Part shown: positions 27,306 to 36,093 of the stretch, piece after piece | Position numbering within the stretch: the stretch's first letter is position 1 | Layout: each line of letters begins with the position of its first letter | Assembly (NCBI GenBank): GCA_900766245.1 | Contig: CAAFUR010000029.1 | Coordinates: forward strand, 62,001-126,000 | Length of the DNA: 64,000 nucleotides | Reading direction: 5' to 3' | From: Veillonellaceae bacterium | Lineage (GTDB): Bacteria; Bacillota; Negativicutes; Veillonellales; Veillonellaceae | Position numbers and translations under genes: made by a program | Notes under the pieces: model-generated | The model's database searches: none | The model's input: the letters and a program-made list of their open reading frames with translations, nothing else | Told to the model about the DNA's origin: nothing

Positions 27306-29213
27306 TTATTCAGCTTCTTCTTCAGTTGCTACTGGTTCCATCAACTCAGTTAATTTTAAACCTAATTTCTTTTCGTCTTTGTTGAAAGAAATTACTTCTA
27401 CTTCTACTTCTTGACCGCGGCTCAAGTAGTCTTCTACTTTTGCATTGCGTTGTTTAGTCACTTGAGAGATGTGAAGTAAACCTTGGATATCATCGTTGAT
27501 AGCAACGAATGCACCGTATTGAACTGTGCGAACTACTTTACCTGTTACTTTATCGCCTACATGGATAGTTTCTTCTGCAACGTCCCATGGGCTTTTGGAT
27601 AATGCTTTTAAAGATAAAGAGATTTTGCTGTTTTCTTCATCAAAGGATTGTAATTTAACGTCGATTTCTTGACCTACTGCTAACACGTCTTCAACGCGTT
27701 TAATTTTTTGCCAAGAAATGTCGGAAATGTGAAGTAAACCTTCGATTCCTCCGATATCAACGAATGCGCCATAAGGCATGATTTTGCGAACAGTACCTTT
27801 GTAAGTACCGCCAACTTCTACATTTGCTAACGCTTCTTTTAATTTAGCTTGGCGCTCCACTTCAAGTACTTCACGACGGGAAAGAACCAAACGGTTTTTC
27901 TTTTCTTCAACTTCAAGTACTTTAGCTTCGAATTCTGTACCTACTAAGTTATCAAGGGATTTCACGAAGTGAATGTCACCTTGGGAAAGTGGAATAAAAC
28001 CACGTAAAGACTTAACAGTTACGACTAAACCTGCAGGAATTGCATCCACACCTTTACAGATAATTGGCTCATCTTTTTCTTGTGCTTCAATAACATATTG
28101 CCAATCTTCATCTTTAGCCAAACGAGTGATAGAAAGATAGATTGGGCTATCTTCTTTGATGTGGTTAAGGATAACAGCTTTGATTTTATCGCCTTCCTTT
28201 AATACATCTTTAGCAGAAGCTGGTGTAGGGTATGCCATTTCTTTTCTTTCTAACTGTGCTTCTGTTTTGTAGCCAAAGGATACATATGCACGTTCGTCAT
28301 CGATTTGTACAACTTCCCCTTCAATCACATTACCTTTCTTAAATTCTTCTGCTTGCGCTTCTGATGCTGCAAATAATTCTGCAAAATTTTCCATCGTCTG
28401 AATGACCTCCTTAATTATCCAGTCTGGTGTCGATGCACCAGCCGTGACTCCTACTGTTGTGACGTCCTTCAACCACGTCATTTGTATTTCAGTAGAAGTT
28501 TCTATGTGATATGTAGTACATCCTACATCACGACATACTTCTGCTAATCTAGTCGTGTTGCCAGAGTTCTTCCCACCTACCACGATCATAAGATCCACTT
28601 CTTTCGCCAAAGCTACAGCAGAATTTTGACGTTCCTCAGTAGCCTGACAAATTGTCTTGAAGATCTTTTGATCATTAGATTTTTGTTCTAATATTTTTAT
28701 TATACTTTGAAACTTAAATTGTGAAAAGGTAGTTTGTACTACAACCCCAATTTTTTCCACGAATTGAATATTTTTAGCATCTTCTTCTGTTTCTACAATA
28801 ATCCCTTTATTACCTGCCCACAGATTAATACTCTTTACCTCTGGATGTTTCTTCTCCCCGAGAATGACTAAAGTTAACCCTTCATCCACTACAGACTTTG
28901 CATCTCGCTGTGCCTTCTGTACATGTGGACAAGTAGCATCAATCACTGGTAATCCACGTGTTTCTGCCTCTTCATATACTTCTGGTCCAACCCCATGGGA
29001 GCGAATGATGATAGTCCCTTCTTCTACATCATTCAATTCATTAATAGCATAGACACCATTATCCTCTAGTCGGCCTACTACTTGAGGGTTATGAATAATA
29101 GGCCCCAATGTATAACTTACATCTTTTGAGTCTGCTGCTTTTTCTGCCATCGTAACAGCACGTTTTACGCCATAGCAAAAGCCACAATTTTCTGCCAATC
29201 GTATTGTAAACAT
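27306..29213 (-). CDS. ispH: Fusion of 4-hydroxy-3-methylbut-2-enyl diphosphate reductase (IspH) with S1 RNA-binding domains
   Basis: A 635-residue fusion. Residues ~1-282 are IspH, the last enzyme of the MEP isoprenoid pathway. Its three [4Fe-4S] cysteines lie in CGFCYG, DATCPHV and TICQATEERQ, together with GGKNSGNTTRL. Residues ~295-630 contain about four S1 OB-fold repeats; the last two show the clearest S1 form (VEVGGTYKGTVRKIMPYGAF, VGDKVTGKVVRTVQYGAF). IspH-S1 fusions are known from clostridia and Negativicutes. The S1 part may serve as ribosomal protein S1; that role is inferred. Confidence 0.95.
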   Translation of the reverse strand: MFTIRLAENCGFCYGVKRAVTMAEKAADSKDVSYTLGPIIHNPQVVGRLEDNGVYAINELNDVEEGTIIIRSHGVGPEVYEEAETRGLPVIDATCPHVQKAQRDAKSVVDEGLTLVILGEKKHPEVKSINLWAGNKGIIVETEEDAKNIQFVEKIGVVVQTTFSQFKFQSIIKILEQKSNDQKIFKTICQATEERQNSAVALAKEVDLMIVVGGKNSGNTTRLAEVCRDVGCTTYHIETSTEIQMTWLKDVTTVGVTAGASTPDWIIKEVIQTMENFAELFAASEAQAEEFKKGNVIEGEVVQIDDERAYVSFGYKTEAQLERKEMAYPTPASAKDVLKEGDKIKAVILNHIKEDSPIYLSITRLAKDEDWQYVIEAQEKDEPIICKGVDAIPAGLVVTVKSLRGFIPLSQGDIHFVKSLDNLVGTEFEAKVLEVEEKKNRLVLSRREVLEVERQAKLKEALANVEVGGTYKGTVRKIMPYGAFVDIGGIEGLLHISDISWQKIKRVEDVLAVGQEIDVKLQSFDEENSKISLSLKALSKSPWDVAEETIHVGDKVTGKVVRTVQYGAFVAINDDIQGLLHISQVTKQRNAKVEDYLSRGQEVEVEVISFNKDEKKLGLKLTELMEPVATEEEAE

Positions 29214-29222
29214 AGCATTCCC

Positions 29223-29828
29223 CTATTTATACTTACCTGCTTTATAATCATCAATCATAGTTTGAATAGCTGTTTTTACTACAGTATTCACTTCTGCAAT
29301 AGCCTCTACAGTGGCTTTTGCTTTTGCTACAGGAATCGGTTTTCCAATAATAACAGCTACTTCTCCACGAATCATTTTATCGCTTCCTACAATGGCTACC
29401 GGTACTACTGGCACCCCTGTACGCAACGCCATCGAAGCTACGCCATCGTGAAAGCGCCCTAAAGAATCACCCTTTTGTCGTGTCCCTTCTGGAAAAATAC
29501 CTAGCATTAAATTATCTTTCAATAAATTCATAGCATGACGAATAGCTAACTTGTCTACTCCACCTCGTCGCACAGGAAAGGCTCCTAACCAAGTACAAAC
29601 TAATTTAGAAATTGGATTTCTAAATAGTTCCTCTTTTGCCATGAAGTTCACATGCCGTGGTAATGCAAAGCCACATAAAGGAGGATCATTATTACTCTTA
29701 TGATTTGGAGAAATGATAACCGGTCCTTCTTTAGGCACATTTTCTTTTCCATAGACCTTTGTTCTATACCACCAACCATAAACGATGGTAAACGCAGATC
29801 TCCATAAGCATTCAGAAAATTTATCCAT
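29223..29828 (-). CDS. plsC: 1-acyl-sn-glycerol-3-phosphate acyltransferase
   Basis: A 201-residue acyltransferase making phosphatidic acid from lysophosphatidic acid. The catalytic HX4D motif is seen in SPNHKSNNDP (residues ~40-47), and the acceptor-binding motif is FPEGTRQKGD. VPVVPVAIVG is motif IV. One N-terminal hydrophobic stretch could contact the membrane. The start overlaps the cmk stop by eight bases. It complements plsY and gpsA elsewhere in the window. Confidence 0.93.
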   Translation of the reverse strand: MDKFSECLWRSAFTIVYGWWYRTKVYGKENVPKEGPVIISPNHKSNNDPPLCGFALPRHVNFMAKEELFRNPISKLVCTWLGAFPVRRGGVDKLAIRHAMNLLKDNLMLGIFPEGTRQKGDSLGRFHDGVASMALRTGVPVVPVAIVGSDKMIRGEVAVIIGKPIPVAKAKATVEAIAEVNTVVKTAIQTMIDDYKAGKYK

Positions 29829-30507
29829 GATGGCCTCCTAATTCCGCTTTGCGAATTAAGTCGATAAGAGTTTGTACCGTCTCTTCTATACTGAGATGAT
29901 CCGTTTCTACAACCACTGCATCATCTACGCATACAAGAGGAGATTCCTTTCGATTCATATCCATGGCATCTCGCTCTGCTACGGTACGACATACCTCTTC
30001 TAAAGAGATATTCTCGGAATCTTTCAACTCCAACCAACGTCGATGACCACGAGTCTCCACAGATGCTGTTAAATAGACTTTTAATTCCGCATTAGGTAAT
30101 ACAACAGAACCAATATCCCGACCGTCCAGAATGACACCGCCCTCTGATGCCATGTGACGTTGCATTTCTACCAACTTAGTGCGTACTGCTTTTTGTGCAG
30201 CCACTTGAGACACATGACTTGTCACATATTGTGTACGGATATCTTGGGATACATCTATTCCATTGACCCATACAGATAAACCCGTTTCTTCTACACGTAG
30301 TTCTAATTGAATCTTAGACAACACAGCTTCTACTGCATCTACATCATCAATAGATATACCCGCATTCAGTAGTGCCCAAGTAATTCCACGATACATAGCT
30401 CCTGTATCAATATATAAATACCCTAATTTCTTGGCTACTATTTTAGAAATACTACTTTTACCTGCACCAGCAGGACCATCAATGGCTACGGAAATTCGTC
30501 GATTCAT
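29821..30507 (-). CDS. cmk: Cytidylate kinase
   Basis: A 228-residue kinase phosphorylating CMP and dCMP. The P-loop is DGPAGAGKSS, followed by LGYLYIDTGAMYRG and the CMP-binding DGRDIGS. The ATG at 30505-30507 has GGAGGAG at good spacing and lies two bases after the flavoprotein stop; a longer reading without a site is rejected. Neighbouring plsC and ispH-S1 follow the common Firmicute cmk-plsC-ispH-rpsA order. Confidence 0.96.
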   Translation of the reverse strand: MNRRISVAIDGPAGAGKSSISKIVAKKLGYLYIDTGAMYRGITWALLNAGISIDDVDAVEAVLSKIQLELRVEETGLSVWVNGIDVSQDIRTQYVTSHVSQVAAQKAVRTKLVEMQRHMASEGGVILDGRDIGSVVLPNAELKVYLTASVETRGHRRWLELKDSENISLEEVCRTVAERDAMDMNRKESPLVCVDDAVVVETDHLSIEETVQTLIDLIRKAELGGHHG

Positions 30508-30508
30508 A

Positions 30509-31753
30509 TTAGACTCCTCCTTCTGCTGCATGAGTAGCAGCTACGTAGGCTGTAGAAAACGCAACTTGCAGATTATAGCCCCCTGTGAAAGCATCCACAT
30601 CCAAGACTTCTCCTGCCATATATAAACCATCCACCAATTTAGATTGCATCGTTTTGGGATCTACTTCTTTTACAGAAATGCCACCAGCTGTCACAATGGC
30701 CTCTGCTATAGGGCGAGGTTTATGTACGGTGAGTCGCATATGTTGTATGGTATCCACCAGTCGCAAGCGCTCCTCTTTTGTAATATCATGAATAGCCTTG
30801 GTTCCTTCCAATTCCGCTAATTGACATATAACTGGAATTAACTTGGATGGCAATAACCCTTTCAATACATTCACTAATTGCTTATTTTGAGACTCACTGA
30901 AATCACGTTGTACCCGCTTATCTAGTACTTCTCGAGATAAAGCTGGTTTTAAGTTGATTTCAATAATGATAGAATCTACTTGTTTCTTTAGCAATTTGGT
31001 CACTGTATGAGAAGCAGACAAAATAATCGGTCCCGTCACACCAAAATGGGCAAATAGCATTTCTCCAAATTGCTTTGTTTGCACTTTGTTTTTCGCAATA
31101 ATAGAGACTTCTACATTTTTTAGACTCAGCCCCATTAAGTCTTTCACCCAATGCTCTTTCGTTTCTAAAGGAATTAAGGAGGGCCTTAGTTCCACGATAG
31201 TATGTCCAACAGAAGAGGCTAATTCATAACCATCTCCAGTAGATCCTGTTAATGGATAGGACATCCCACCTGTTGCGATGATAGCTGCATCGCACTCATA
31301 GGTTCCTTTATCTGTAATCACACCTGTAATAGCACCGTCTCGTACGATTAAATCCTTAACAGTTTCTTCTAAATGAAGTTGTCCACCTAATTTACGATAC
31401 GTGTCTATAAAGGCATTGCGTACATCCGTTGCTTTATCAGACTCTGGAAATACACGGCCACCTCGCTCAACCTTAGTGGGGACACCCCAACTATTGAGCA
31501 AATGAACCATATCTTCATTCGTCCATTGTTGGTACGCACTATATAGAAATTTACCATTTCCAGGCGTTTGCTTAATAAAATCTTCTATAGGAGCCGCATT
31601 CGTCACATTACAGCGTCCCTTGCCTGTAATCCCCATTTTAAGGCCCACCATCTTCATTTTTTCGATGATGCGCACAGAGGCACCTAATTGTGCAGCTCGA
31701 ACGCCAGCCATAAGACCTGCAGCGCCGCCACCGATGACAATAATTCGTTTCAT
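30509..31753 (-). CDS. HI0933/BaiN-family FAD-dependent oxidoreductase
   Basis: A protein of about 414 residues. The N-terminus has a dinucleotide-binding GGGAAGLMAG motif. GITGKGRCNVTNA and the C-terminal GEVLDVDAFTGGYNLQ are signatures of the HI0933-like flavoproteins. Homologues include BaiN-type reductases, but most have no known substrate. I choose the second ATG (31751-31753), six bases after AAGGA. It lies between rluB and cmk. Confidence 0.88.
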   Translation of the reverse strand: MKRIIVIGGGAAGLMAGVRAAQLGASVRIIEKMKMVGLKMGITGKGRCNVTNAAPIEDFIKQTPGNGKFLYSAYQQWTNEDMVHLLNSWGVPTKVERGGRVFPESDKATDVRNAFIDTYRKLGGQLHLEETVKDLIVRDGAITGVITDKGTYECDAAIIATGGMSYPLTGSTGDGYELASSVGHTIVELRPSLIPLETKEHWVKDLMGLSLKNVEVSIIAKNKVQTKQFGEMLFAHFGVTGPIILSASHTVTKLLKKQVDSIIIEINLKPALSREVLDKRVQRDFSESQNKQLVNVLKGLLPSKLIPVICQLAELEGTKAIHDITKEERLRLVDTIQHMRLTVHKPRPIAEAIVTAGGISVKEVDPKTMQSKLVDGLYMAGEVLDVDAFTGGYNLQVAFSTAYVAATHAAEGGV

Positions 31754-31761
31754 ATTCATCC

Positions 31762-32484
31762 TTATTTTATAGCTTGTAATTGTTTCACTTCTTCACGGGT
31801 TAATTTACGGAAAGCCCCACGTTTCAACCCTTTCAAATTCAATCCTGCGTAGTTGATGCGTTTCAAATTATGAATAGAGTATCCGAAGTGTTCAAACATA
31901 CGACGGACTTGACGATTACGCCCTTCATGGATGGTAATTTCTACAGTGGTAAGACCTGTTTTTCCATTGAATCCGTAGTCTGTAATTTCGCAAGGTGCAG
32001 TTACACCGTCTTCTAGTTTGACACCTACTGCTAACTGTTCTAAATGTTCATCAAGCACACGATCTTTTACTTTTACTTCGTAGGTTTTCGTCACACCTTT
32101 TGATGGATGGGCTAAGTTTTGCGCCATAGTTCCATCATTCGTCAATAGCAATAATCCTTCTGTATGGTAATCTAATCGACCTACAGGATAAATACGAACT
32201 TTTACAGAATTTATATAATCCATTACGGTTTTGCGCCCTTCAGGATCTGTAATGGACGTAATCACTCCTTTTGGCTTGTTAAAAATATAATATTCCAATG
32301 CCTCCGGCTCCAATAATTGTCCGTCCACTTTAACGCGGTCCCGCGTAGGATTTACCTTTGCACCCAATTCTTTTACATATTTACCATTTACAAGTACTTT
32401 GCCAGAGGTAATCAATTCTTCTGCTTTTCGTCGTGATGCTACACCACAACGGGCAATATATTTTTGCAAACGTTCTAGTTCCAT
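31762..32484 (-). CDS. rluB: 23S rRNA pseudouridine synthase (RluB/RsuA family)
   Basis: A 240-residue protein with an N-terminal S4 RNA-binding domain (residues ~1-60: RLQKYIARCGVASRRKAE) and a RsuA-type catalytic domain. The catalytic Asp is in GRLDYHTEGLLLLTNDG. The C-terminal GRNRQVRRMFEHFGY is conserved. Position after scpB is the usual Firmicute arrangement and supports RluB over RluE/RluF. Confidence 0.93.
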   Translation of the reverse strand: MELERLQKYIARCGVASRRKAEELITSGKVLVNGKYVKELGAKVNPTRDRVKVDGQLLEPEALEYYIFNKPKGVITSITDPEGRKTVMDYINSVKVRIYPVGRLDYHTEGLLLLTNDGTMAQNLAHPSKGVTKTYEVKVKDRVLDEHLEQLAVGVKLEDGVTAPCEITDYGFNGKTGLTTVEITIHEGRNRQVRRMFEHFGYSIHNLKRINYAGLNLKGLKRGAFRKLTREEVKQLQAIK

Positions 32485-32485
32485 A

Positions 32486-33022
32486 TTATTCTCCTTTTAT
32501 ATCTATGGATACCCCCTCTGAAAGAGGCATAGACTGTTGCAACTCTTCAATAGAATTAGCACCTACAGTCCTTAAAAAGTTATCCGATGTTCCATAAACC
32601 ACAGGACGTCCGATAGTTTCTTTCCGCCCTAACTCCACAATCATGTCACGGGCCAATAATTGTTTTAATACTTTTTCACAGTTCACACCACGAAACTCTT
32701 CTACCTCACCTTTTGTAATAGGCTGTTTGAAAGCAATTACCGCCAATGTTTCCATAGCCGCACCTGATAATTTTTCATCTCTGTGTCGAATTTTCGTAAC
32801 AAATTCACTGCATTCTTGGGCACTCACTAATTCTATACCCGATGCACTTTTACGAATGCGAATACCTCGTCGTTCATGAATCAATGTTTCTTCGTAAGCA
32901 CTGACAGCCTGTTCTATTTCTGGCACATAGACCTCAAAAATATCCGCTAATGTATCTACCGTTAAAGGGGTAGCCGCTGCAAATAAAACAGCCTCTAACT
33001 GCTGAAATTCAATGCTACTCAC
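32486..33022 (-). CDS. scpB: Segregation and condensation protein B
   Basis: A 178-residue winged-helix protein that binds ScpA in the SMC condensin complex. Typical segments are LEAVLFAAATPLTVDTLA at the start, ETLAVIAFKQPITKGEVEEFRGV and GRPVVYGTSDNFL. The start is a GTG overlapping the scpA stop (GTGA), indicating coupled translation. Confidence 0.95.
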   Translation of the reverse strand: MSSIEFQQLEAVLFAAATPLTVDTLADIFEVYVPEIEQAVSAYEETLIHERRGIRIRKSASGIELVSAQECSEFVTKIRHRDEKLSGAAMETLAVIAFKQPITKGEVEEFRGVNCEKVLKQLLARDMIVELGRKETIGRPVVYGTSDNFLRTVGANSIEELQQSMPLSEGVSIDIKGE

Positions 33023-33750
33023 AGCGCATCTCCTTCTTCTATACCTTCTACAATCACGCTATATATATCGTGATTACCTACTATAATCCGCAATAGTTGA
33101 CGTTTCATCAATTCTAATAACGCTAAAAATGTAACTACACTTTCTTCCTTCGTCTGTGCCGAAGCAAATAAATTTACACAGGGCACTTGTTGATGTCTCG
33201 TCGCTAGTAATACATCTTCAATCCCTTGTTCCAATGTATATTCTTCTCGTTCCATCATGACTTTAGGCGCTTCTACCTCAGGTCGGTCATATCGTTCCTG
33301 CACTTTCTGAAAGCATGCCACTAATGCATCCCACTCCACAGTACAAACAAGATCTAATCCCACTTGGCTAAGCTCTTCCGGTCTATTGAATACATAAGAA
33401 CCATCGGATACACGTTCTTCAAGAAGACCCGTCAATTCTTTGATGCGTTTGAACTCCACCAATCGATTCACCAATTCGTCTCGTGGATCTTCCGTGTCAC
33501 TTTCATCCTTATGATTTATCTTAGGTAATAAAAGGCGTGACTTAATCTGCAACAACGTAGCTGCCATCACTAAAAACTCACTACTATAGGCAATATCAAA
33601 TTGATTCCATGTTTTTAATATATCCATATATTGTGAAGTGATATGCACAATGGGAATATCGTATATATCAATCTGATTCTTTTCAATCAAATGCAACAAA
33701 AGATCCAAAGGGCCTTCAAAAATATCCAGTTTAAAATCGTAGGTATTCAT
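33019..33750 (-). CDS. scpA: Segregation and condensation protein A
   Basis: A 243-residue kleisin linking SMC heads with ScpB in chromosome condensation. The N-terminal FEGPLDLLLHLIEKNQIDIY is the family signature, with MAATLLQIKSRLLLP next and a C-terminal winged helix. It heads the operon scpA-scpB-rluB-flavoprotein-cmk-plsC-ispH/S1. Confidence 0.96.
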   Translation of the reverse strand: MNTYDFKLDIFEGPLDLLLHLIEKNQIDIYDIPIVHITSQYMDILKTWNQFDIAYSSEFLVMAATLLQIKSRLLLPKINHKDESDTEDPRDELVNRLVEFKRIKELTGLLEERVSDGSYVFNRPEELSQVGLDLVCTVEWDALVACFQKVQERYDRPEVEAPKVMMEREEYTLEQGIEDVLLATRHQQVPCVNLFASAQTKEESVVTFLALLELMKRQLLRIIVGNHDIYSVIVEGIEEGDAL

Positions 33751-33809
33751 GAAAACTCCTTTCTACCAAAAATAAAGGTATGGCTTTCACCACACCTTGT
33801 ATGAAAAAA

Positions 33810-33838
33810 TTGCATTTCCTATTAGAAACAGTTAGAAT
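33810..33838 (+). promoter_or_regulatory. Promoter of the phosphoethanolamine-transferase-like gene
   Basis: TTGCAT (33810-33815) and TAGAAT (33833-33838) are 17 bp apart on the + strand. The start would be near 33845, giving a leader of ~80 nt, which also contains an ACATA/TATGT inverted repeat near 33850. Confidence 0.45.
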
Positions 33839-33874
33839 AATACATAGACATACCAACGTATGTATCTAATAAGT

Positions 33875-33903
33875 ATTATAAAGGAAATAGGCAAAAATTG
33901 CTA
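33875..33903 (-). promoter_or_regulatory. Possible promoter of the scpA operon
   Basis: On the - strand TAGCAA (33898-33903) and a perfect TATAAT (33875-33880) are 17 bp apart. The -35 is weak. If real, it overlaps the leader of the divergent + strand gene. Confidence 0.4.
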
Positions 33904-33926
33904 CACCCAGAAAGAGAGGCGACACT

Positions 33927-35753
33927 ATGCATCGTCAAAGATGGAAACAGCTAGGACTGTATACCATCGTGTCCACTATCATCGCAGTGGCACTATTTTA
34001 TATCTACGAACCCATCACTTTAGGGTTTGACATAGAAGATATATTGACCTTATTCGTTCCTACCATTGTAGGCCTAACAGTCTTACAATCGATCATTCGT
34101 AGCTCCTTTACAAAAGGATATCTCATTGGTCATGGCATCGTGGGTATCAGTTGGGCATTGACATTCCCCCTCTTATTCCATTGGTCCTATGAAAAACCCT
34201 TTTACTTCTACGAATTCGCTAACGATTTTTTATTTGGTCTAGTCTTATTCTGTGGTCTTAGTGTCACCCACTATTGGCTACTACAATGGGGAAAGGCAAA
34301 ACGTATTTGGTCTGCTCTATACAGCATTCTTGACGTAGCATTGCTCCTCATCCCAATTGGTCAAATCGGGTACTATTTATCCACTTGGCATTGTATTACT
34401 CCTGCCACTATGATGGCATTGTATCAAACCAACCCAGAAGAGGCCTTAGGCTTTGTGAAAAACATCATCGGTGTAGGCGGCATTGGAGGCGCTATTATTG
34501 GTATCGCTATCATACTTAGTCTTTTATACTTTGCCAATATGAAAACTCAAACGAACGACAAGCCTACTGTGTTCAATTCCTCTTTCTTTCAGAGATATCA
34601 AAATGATATGAAGTGGATTCTATCCATCGCCCTCATTGTGTATGGTGGATATTACCTTTTTCCTCGTACAGATATTGTCAGCAATTGGCTAGAAGTTCGC
34701 GCCTATATGAAAGAGTTGCAATCTTATAATGATAAGCATGTGAGTGTATTTAACAATTTACAATTAAGCACTACGGAAACAGCGGCGCAAAAAACTCCAG
34801 GTACTGTCATCTTAGTCATTGGAGAATCTTCTTCTAGAGATTACATGAAAATGTATACTCCTGACTTCCCTTACGACGATACTCCATGGCAAGGTTCCCT
34901 GTATCAAAATCCAAACTTCAATGTCTTTAAACACGCTTACTCATCCTATGTGCAGACTGTACCAACCTTGGAAAGAGCCTTAACAGAGCGCAATCAATAT
35001 GATGATAAACCGTTCTTTGATGCTACTACCATTATCGATGTAGCAAAAAAAGCTGGATATCACACCTCTTGGTTATCTAACCAAGGTGTATATGGTGAAT
35101 ACGATACAGCTATCTCTCTCATTGCAAAAGCAAGTGATACGCCCCGTTGGGCTCATGAATCCTATGCTTTCTCTGATCAATATGATGGCGCTTTGTTACC
35201 ACTGTTAAAAGACGTACCAAAGAACCAAAATAATTTTATTGTCATTCATATTATGGGTAGCCACATCTATTACAACGATAGATATCCTCATGAGTTCAGC
35301 AAATGGAAACGAGGTCCAAACCCTGAAGGTATTGAAGCTTATGCAAATAGCCAACTCTACACTGATTGGTTATTGCAAGAAATTTATACCTATGCTAAGG
35401 ATAACTTAAACTTACAAGCCATGGTATACTTCTCGGACCACGGAGAAAATATTAAAACATCTCATAATCCAGACATCTTCAACTTTGGAATGACACGGAT
35501 ACCAATGTGGGTGTACTTATCTCCGACGTATCGTAATACGTACCCAGAAACAGCAAATACCCTACACGATCATGAGCAACAATATTTCACCAATGACTTA
35601 TTGTATGATATGCTAGTGGGCATCATACATGCTCCATCTGGTAACTATGATGTAACACGAGATTTCTCCAATAAAGCCTATCGCTTTAATGTCAATAACT
35701 TAACTACTATGTTAGGGACACAACCATTGTCCTTAGATCCTGAGGCGAAATAA
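33927..35753 (+). CDS. Sulfatase-fold membrane transferase (EptA/CptA-like phosphoethanolamine transferase)
   Basis: A 608-residue protein. The first ~250 residues hold about seven hydrophobic spans; the rest is an alkaline-phosphatase-fold domain facing the periplasm. The metal/nucleophile motif is VIGESSSRDYM (GES at 299-301), with HIMGSH and the late SDHGEN metal-binding motif. This pattern fits phosphoethanolamine transferases that decorate lipid A or LPS core, and less well lipoteichoic acid synthases. Substrate is inferred. It is one of two + strand genes, with its own promoter and terminator, convergent with an ArnT-like gene. Confidence 0.82.
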   Translation: MHRQRWKQLGLYTIVSTIIAVALFYIYEPITLGFDIEDILTLFVPTIVGLTVLQSIIRSSFTKGYLIGHGIVGISWALTFPLLFHWSYEKPFYFYEFANDFLFGLVLFCGLSVTHYWLLQWGKAKRIWSALYSILDVALLLIPIGQIGYYLSTWHCITPATMMALYQTNPEEALGFVKNIIGVGGIGGAIIGIAIILSLLYFANMKTQTNDKPTVFNSSFFQRYQNDMKWILSIALIVYGGYYLFPRTDIVSNWLEVRAYMKELQSYNDKHVSVFNNLQLSTTETAAQKTPGTVILVIGESSSRDYMKMYTPDFPYDDTPWQGSLYQNPNFNVFKHAYSSYVQTVPTLERALTERNQYDDKPFFDATTIIDVAKKAGYHTSWLSNQGVYGEYDTAISLIAKASDTPRWAHESYAFSDQYDGALLPLLKDVPKNQNNFIVIHIMGSHIYYNDRYPHEFSKWKRGPNPEGIEAYANSQLYTDWLLQEIYTYAKDNLNLQAMVYFSDHGENIKTSHNPDIFNFGMTRIPMWVYLSPTYRNTYPETANTLHDHEQQYFTNDLLYDMLVGIIHAPSGNYDVTRDFSNKAYRFNVNNLTTMLGTQPLSLDPEAK

Positions 35754-35768
35754 AATAGTCCAAGTACA

Positions 35769-35802
35769 AAACAGGCACCAGCTATTGCGTTGGTGCCTGT
35801 TT
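35769..35802. terminator. Terminator after the EptA-like gene
   Basis: AAACAGGCACCA pairs perfectly over 12 bp with TGGTGCCTGTTT around a 10-nt loop, followed by TCATATCTATTTTT. The symmetric A/T ends could let it work in both directions. Confidence 0.85.
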
Positions 35803-35818
35803 CATATCTATTTTTATA

Positions 35819-36009
35819 GGCTCTTTGTCAAGTTTTGGGGTAGCAATTAATCAGTTCAGTCTCTTTATGCATAAAAAATATACTTTAGCGCGATGGCTTT
35901 TACTGTCCTCCAAAATATATTATAGAGCCTTCTTTTATATAAATATAAGTCTTTGAGAAGATCTTTTACAGTCCTTCCCCAAATTATTATCGAGGCATAA
36001 AAAATATAC
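35819..36009. repeat. ISL3-like terminus and degenerate short repeats (possible IS remnant)
   Basis: GGCTCTTTGTCAAG at 35819 resembles the terminal inverted repeat of ISL3-family elements, read on the - strand as ...CTTGACAAAGAGCC. An inverted AGAGCC lies at 35924-35929. A perfect 15-bp direct repeat, GCATAAAAAATATAC, occurs at 35869-35883 and 35995-36009. Between them are two diverged copies of a CTTTTAC-GTCCT-AAAT-TTAT unit at 35897-35929 and 35963-35996. No transposase reading frame remains. The stretch 35754-36093 has no gene; besides this it holds only the two flanking hairpins. Confidence 0.5.
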
Positions 36010-36055
36010 CTCACATAGAGGACTCATACTATCTGTCCTATAGTAACAGAAACAT

Positions 36056-36086
36056 ATTGGGGATACTCCCTAGGAGCATCCCCAAT
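36056..36086 (-). terminator. Hairpin after the ArnT-like gene
   Basis: ATTGGGGATGCTC / GAGTATCCCCAAT form a 13-bp stem (one G-U) with a 5-nt loop, just past the stop of the ArnT-like gene on the - strand. The following T-run is poor (ATGTTTCTG), so termination efficiency is uncertain. Confidence 0.6.
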
Positions 36087-36093
36087 ACTATAA

